Assembly (NCBI GenBank): GCA_043818095.1
Contig: JBDRGD010000057.1
Span: 1-6,552, forward strand
Direction: 5' to 3'
DNA from: JBDRGD01 sp043818095
Lineage (GTDB): Bacteria; Chloroflexota; Dehalococcoidia; Dehalococcoidales; RBG-16-60-22
Length of the DNA: 6,552 bases
In this document: positions 5,361 through 6,552 of the stretch, piece by piece
Numbering within the stretch: position 1 is the stretch's first letter
Layout: each line of letters begins with the position of its first letter
The notes under the pieces: model-generated
Told to the model about the DNA's origin: nothing
Database searches by the model: none
What the model saw: only the letters and a program-made list of their open reading frames with translations
Program-made: the position numbers and the translations under genes

Positions 5361-6131
5361 TTATTCGATGCTGTAGACGACCTGTACCGTCAGGGTGATA
5401 TCCAGTTCCCCGGGGCTGATGGGGGTGGTGGGCGCGCCCGCCGGCATCGGTGCCGGTACGGCCAGCTTCTGGATGGGGACGGGCAGATTGCCGCCGCTCT
5501 CGTTGATGTAGGTCGGCCTGCCCAGCCGCACCCCGCCCTGCTTCGCCAGTTGCTCCGCCTTCGCCCTGGCGTCGGCCATCGCCTTGTCCCGGGCTTCCGT
5601 GAGGTAGGGGGTGGGGTCTTCCACGGTGAAGTCAATGCTGTTGATGATAGTGTCATCACCGCCGGCGGCGGTGACGTCATCGATGATGATGCCGGTATCC
5701 GTCACGTTTCTTATTTTAGCCGTAACGGTGTTGCTGACGCGGTAGCCGTCAAGTATCTGCTGCTGCGTATTCGGGTCGTAGTGGCGTACCGGGGTAATGA
5801 TGTACTGCTGGGTCTGGATGTCCTTCCTGGCGACGCCCTGGCCGGTTAACGCCTTCATGACGGCGTCCATCGCAGCAGCCGCCTGCTGCTGGGCGGAAGC
5901 CACCGTCGCTGTCTGTGCCTGCACGCCGAGGCTGAGGACGGCGATGTCCGGGGCGGCCGTTACCCTGCCTTCCCCGCTGACCCAGATGCCGGTGTTCTGC
6001 TGGCTGAAGACGACGCCGCTGACCGCGGCTTTCGGGGCGCTGGGCGGGGCAAAGTTGTCACAGCCCGCCGCCAGCCCGGCTATTAAGACCGAGGTGAGTA
6101 ACAGACCGATAATGCCCAGTTTCTTTTTCAT
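5361..6131 (-). CDS. SIMPL-domain (DUF541, YggE-like) lipoprotein
   Basis: A 256-residue exported protein with a SIMPL domain. The N-terminus is a lipoprotein signal: KKK (2-4), a hydrophobic stretch (about 5-22) and the lipobox-like LAAGC with C24 as the lipidated cysteine, so it is probably anchored to the outer face of the membrane. A short linker precedes the domain, which shows GEGRVTAAPDIAVLSLGV (53-70), YRVSNTVTAKIRN (130-142), the helix KAMADARAKAEQLAKQGGV (about 183-201) and the closing PGELDITLTVQVVY (240-253). The family's biochemical function is unclear; relatives include YggE, linked to oxidative stress in E. coli, and the SIMPL protein of mammalian cells. ATG 6131 has AGGAG eight bases upstream. 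The gene has its own promoter and is divergent from the helicase gene. It lies 64 bases before ribE on the same strand but no functional link to riboflavin synthesis is evident. Confidence 0.92.
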   Translation of the reverse strand: MKKKLGIIGLLLTSVLIAGLAAGCDNFAPPSAPKAAVSGVVFSQQNTGIWVSGEGRVTAAPDIAVLSLGVQAQTATVASAQQQAAAAMDAVMKALTGQGVARKDIQTQQYIITPVRHYDPNTQQQILDGYRVSNTVTAKIRNVTDTGIIIDDVTAAGGDDTIINSIDFTVEDPTPYLTEARDKAMADARAKAEQLAKQGGVRLGRPTYINESGGNLPVPIQKLAVPAPMPAGAPTTPISPGELDITLTVQVVYSIE

Positions 6132-6154
6132 CTTCTCTACTCCTGCCCGGATTC

Positions 6155-6183
6155 AGTATAGCCAAAGGCGGGGCCAAAGACAA
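6155..6183 (-). promoter_or_regulatory. Promoter of the SIMPL lipoprotein gene
   Basis: On the - strand, TTGTCT (6183-6178) and TATACT (6160-6155) are 17 bases apart, a good sigma-70-type pair. Transcription would begin near 6148, giving a leader of about 17 bases with AGGAG at 6144-6140. The spacer holds a direct repeat, CTTTGG, at 6179-6174 and 6167-6162 (12-base period), which partly overlaps the -35 and could bind a regulator, though this is speculative. Confidence 0.6.
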
Positions 6184-6232
6184 GCGGGGGGTATATGTCC
6201 GGCGTGCGGCTGAGCGGAAGCGGGTCTTTTAA

Positions 6233-6241
6233 TGTTATAAT
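6233..6241 (+). promoter_or_regulatory. Extended -10 promoter of the UvrD/PcrA gene
   Basis: TG at 6233-6234, one base, then TATAAT at 6236-6241 form a perfect extended -10 motif. No -35 is recognisable near 6212-6218. Transcription is expected at about 6248-6249, so the ATG at 6250 would be at or next to the mRNA 5' end. No Shine-Dalgarno sequence precedes that ATG. Confidence 0.65.
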
Positions 6242-6249
6242 TCAAACGT

Positions 6250-6552
6250 ATGGATGACATTCTCGCCGGACTCAATCCCGCCCAGCGTGAAGCCGCCGAA
6301 GCTATTAACGGTCCCGTGCTCATCCTCGCCGGCCCGGGCAGCGGCAAGACGCGGGTCATCACCCACCGCATCGCCTACCTCATCAAGGTCTGCGGGGTCA
6401 GCCCGCACCGCATCATGGCGGTGACCTTCACCAACAAGGCCGCGCGGGAGATGGAGGCGAGGCTGAGCCAGCTGGCGAGCGGCTCCCTGGAGCGACTGAC
6501 CATCGGGACTTTTCACGCCATCTGCGCGCGCATCCTCCGCCAGGACGGCCGG
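6250..6552 (+). CDS. uvrD: UvrD/PcrA-type superfamily 1 DNA helicase, N-terminal part (3' partial)
   Basis: The first 101 residues of an ATP-driven 3'-5' DNA helicase of the UvrD/PcrA/Rep family, acting in DNA repair and removal of recombinase filaments or stalled complexes; the gene runs off the window end. Motifs appear in the expected order: Q motif LNPAQREA (8-15), Walker A GPGSGKT (28-34), motif Ia AVTFTNKAAREM (57-68) and motif Ib IGTFHAICARILR (85-97). The start is fixed by the usual family spacing, as LNxxQ comes within 12 residues of the N-terminus. UvrD, PcrA and Rep cannot be told apart from this portion; in Gram-positive-like lineages the name PcrA would be usual. The gene is divergent from the SIMPL lipoprotein and has an extended -10 box only nine bases before the ATG. 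Confidence 0.95.
   Translation, partial: MDDILAGLNPAQREAAEAINGPVLILAGPGSGKTRVITHRIAYLIKVCGVSPHRIMAVTFTNKAAREMEARLSQLASGSLERLTIGTFHAICARILRQDGR

Noticed and set aside
5656..5674. An eight-pair GC-rich inverted repeat with a GGC loop inside the SIMPL gene
   Set aside because: It lies within a well conserved coding stretch (TAAGGDD), is explained by alternating GCC/GGC codons and has no T run, so it is probably a composition effect.
4565..5690. Similar CATCGATGATGATG-like sequences in ribBA (near 4575) and the SIMPL gene (near 5680)
   Set aside because: Both encode short runs such as IIVDDAT and IIIDDVT; the likeness follows from the amino acids and is not a repeat element.

Overview
This is a GC-rich (roughly 60%), gene-dense chromosomal segment of housekeeping character. 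A member of the Chloroflexota, probably class Dehalococcoidia, fits best. The reasons are a threonyl-tRNA synthetase lacking the N-terminal TGS domain, a short stand-alone EF-Tu-domain-2-like protein, a SIMPL-domain lipoprotein, and SD-less or possibly leaderless starts next to good -10 boxes. This assignment comes from remembered family features, not from a search, and is moderately confident.

Left part, + strand (1-2918): the last 20 codons of an unidentified gene, then thrS behind its own extended -10 promoter. Next come a YgjP/DUF45-type zinc metallopeptidase and an 84-residue EF-Tu-domain-2-like protein. The latter has a textbook sigma-70 promoter, a 5'UTR hairpin, a strong ribosome binding site and an intrinsic terminator that overlaps its stop codon.

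Middle part, - strand (5347 down to 2945): a compact riboflavin operon read ribE, ribBA, ribH, with gaps of 24 and 12 bases. RibBA makes both RibH precursors' starting points: GTP opening (RibA half) and 3,4-dihydroxy-2-butanone 4-phosphate (RibB half). RibH makes 6,7-dimethyl-8-ribityllumazine and RibE dismutates it to riboflavin. The deaminase/reductase RibD is not in the window, and there is no room for an FMN riboswitch before ribE. The operon converges on the EF-Tu-like gene.

Right part: a SIMPL (DUF541) lipoprotein gene on the - strand with its own promoter, divergent from the start of a UvrD/PcrA superfamily 1 helicase gene that runs off the window end on the + strand.

No mobile element, CRISPR array, tRNA or rRNA was seen, and no undescribed multi-gene system stands out. 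No gene-free stretch exceeds about 120 bases. The points most worth checking are the likely leaderless starts, the TGS-less ThrRS and the free-standing EF-Tu barrel.
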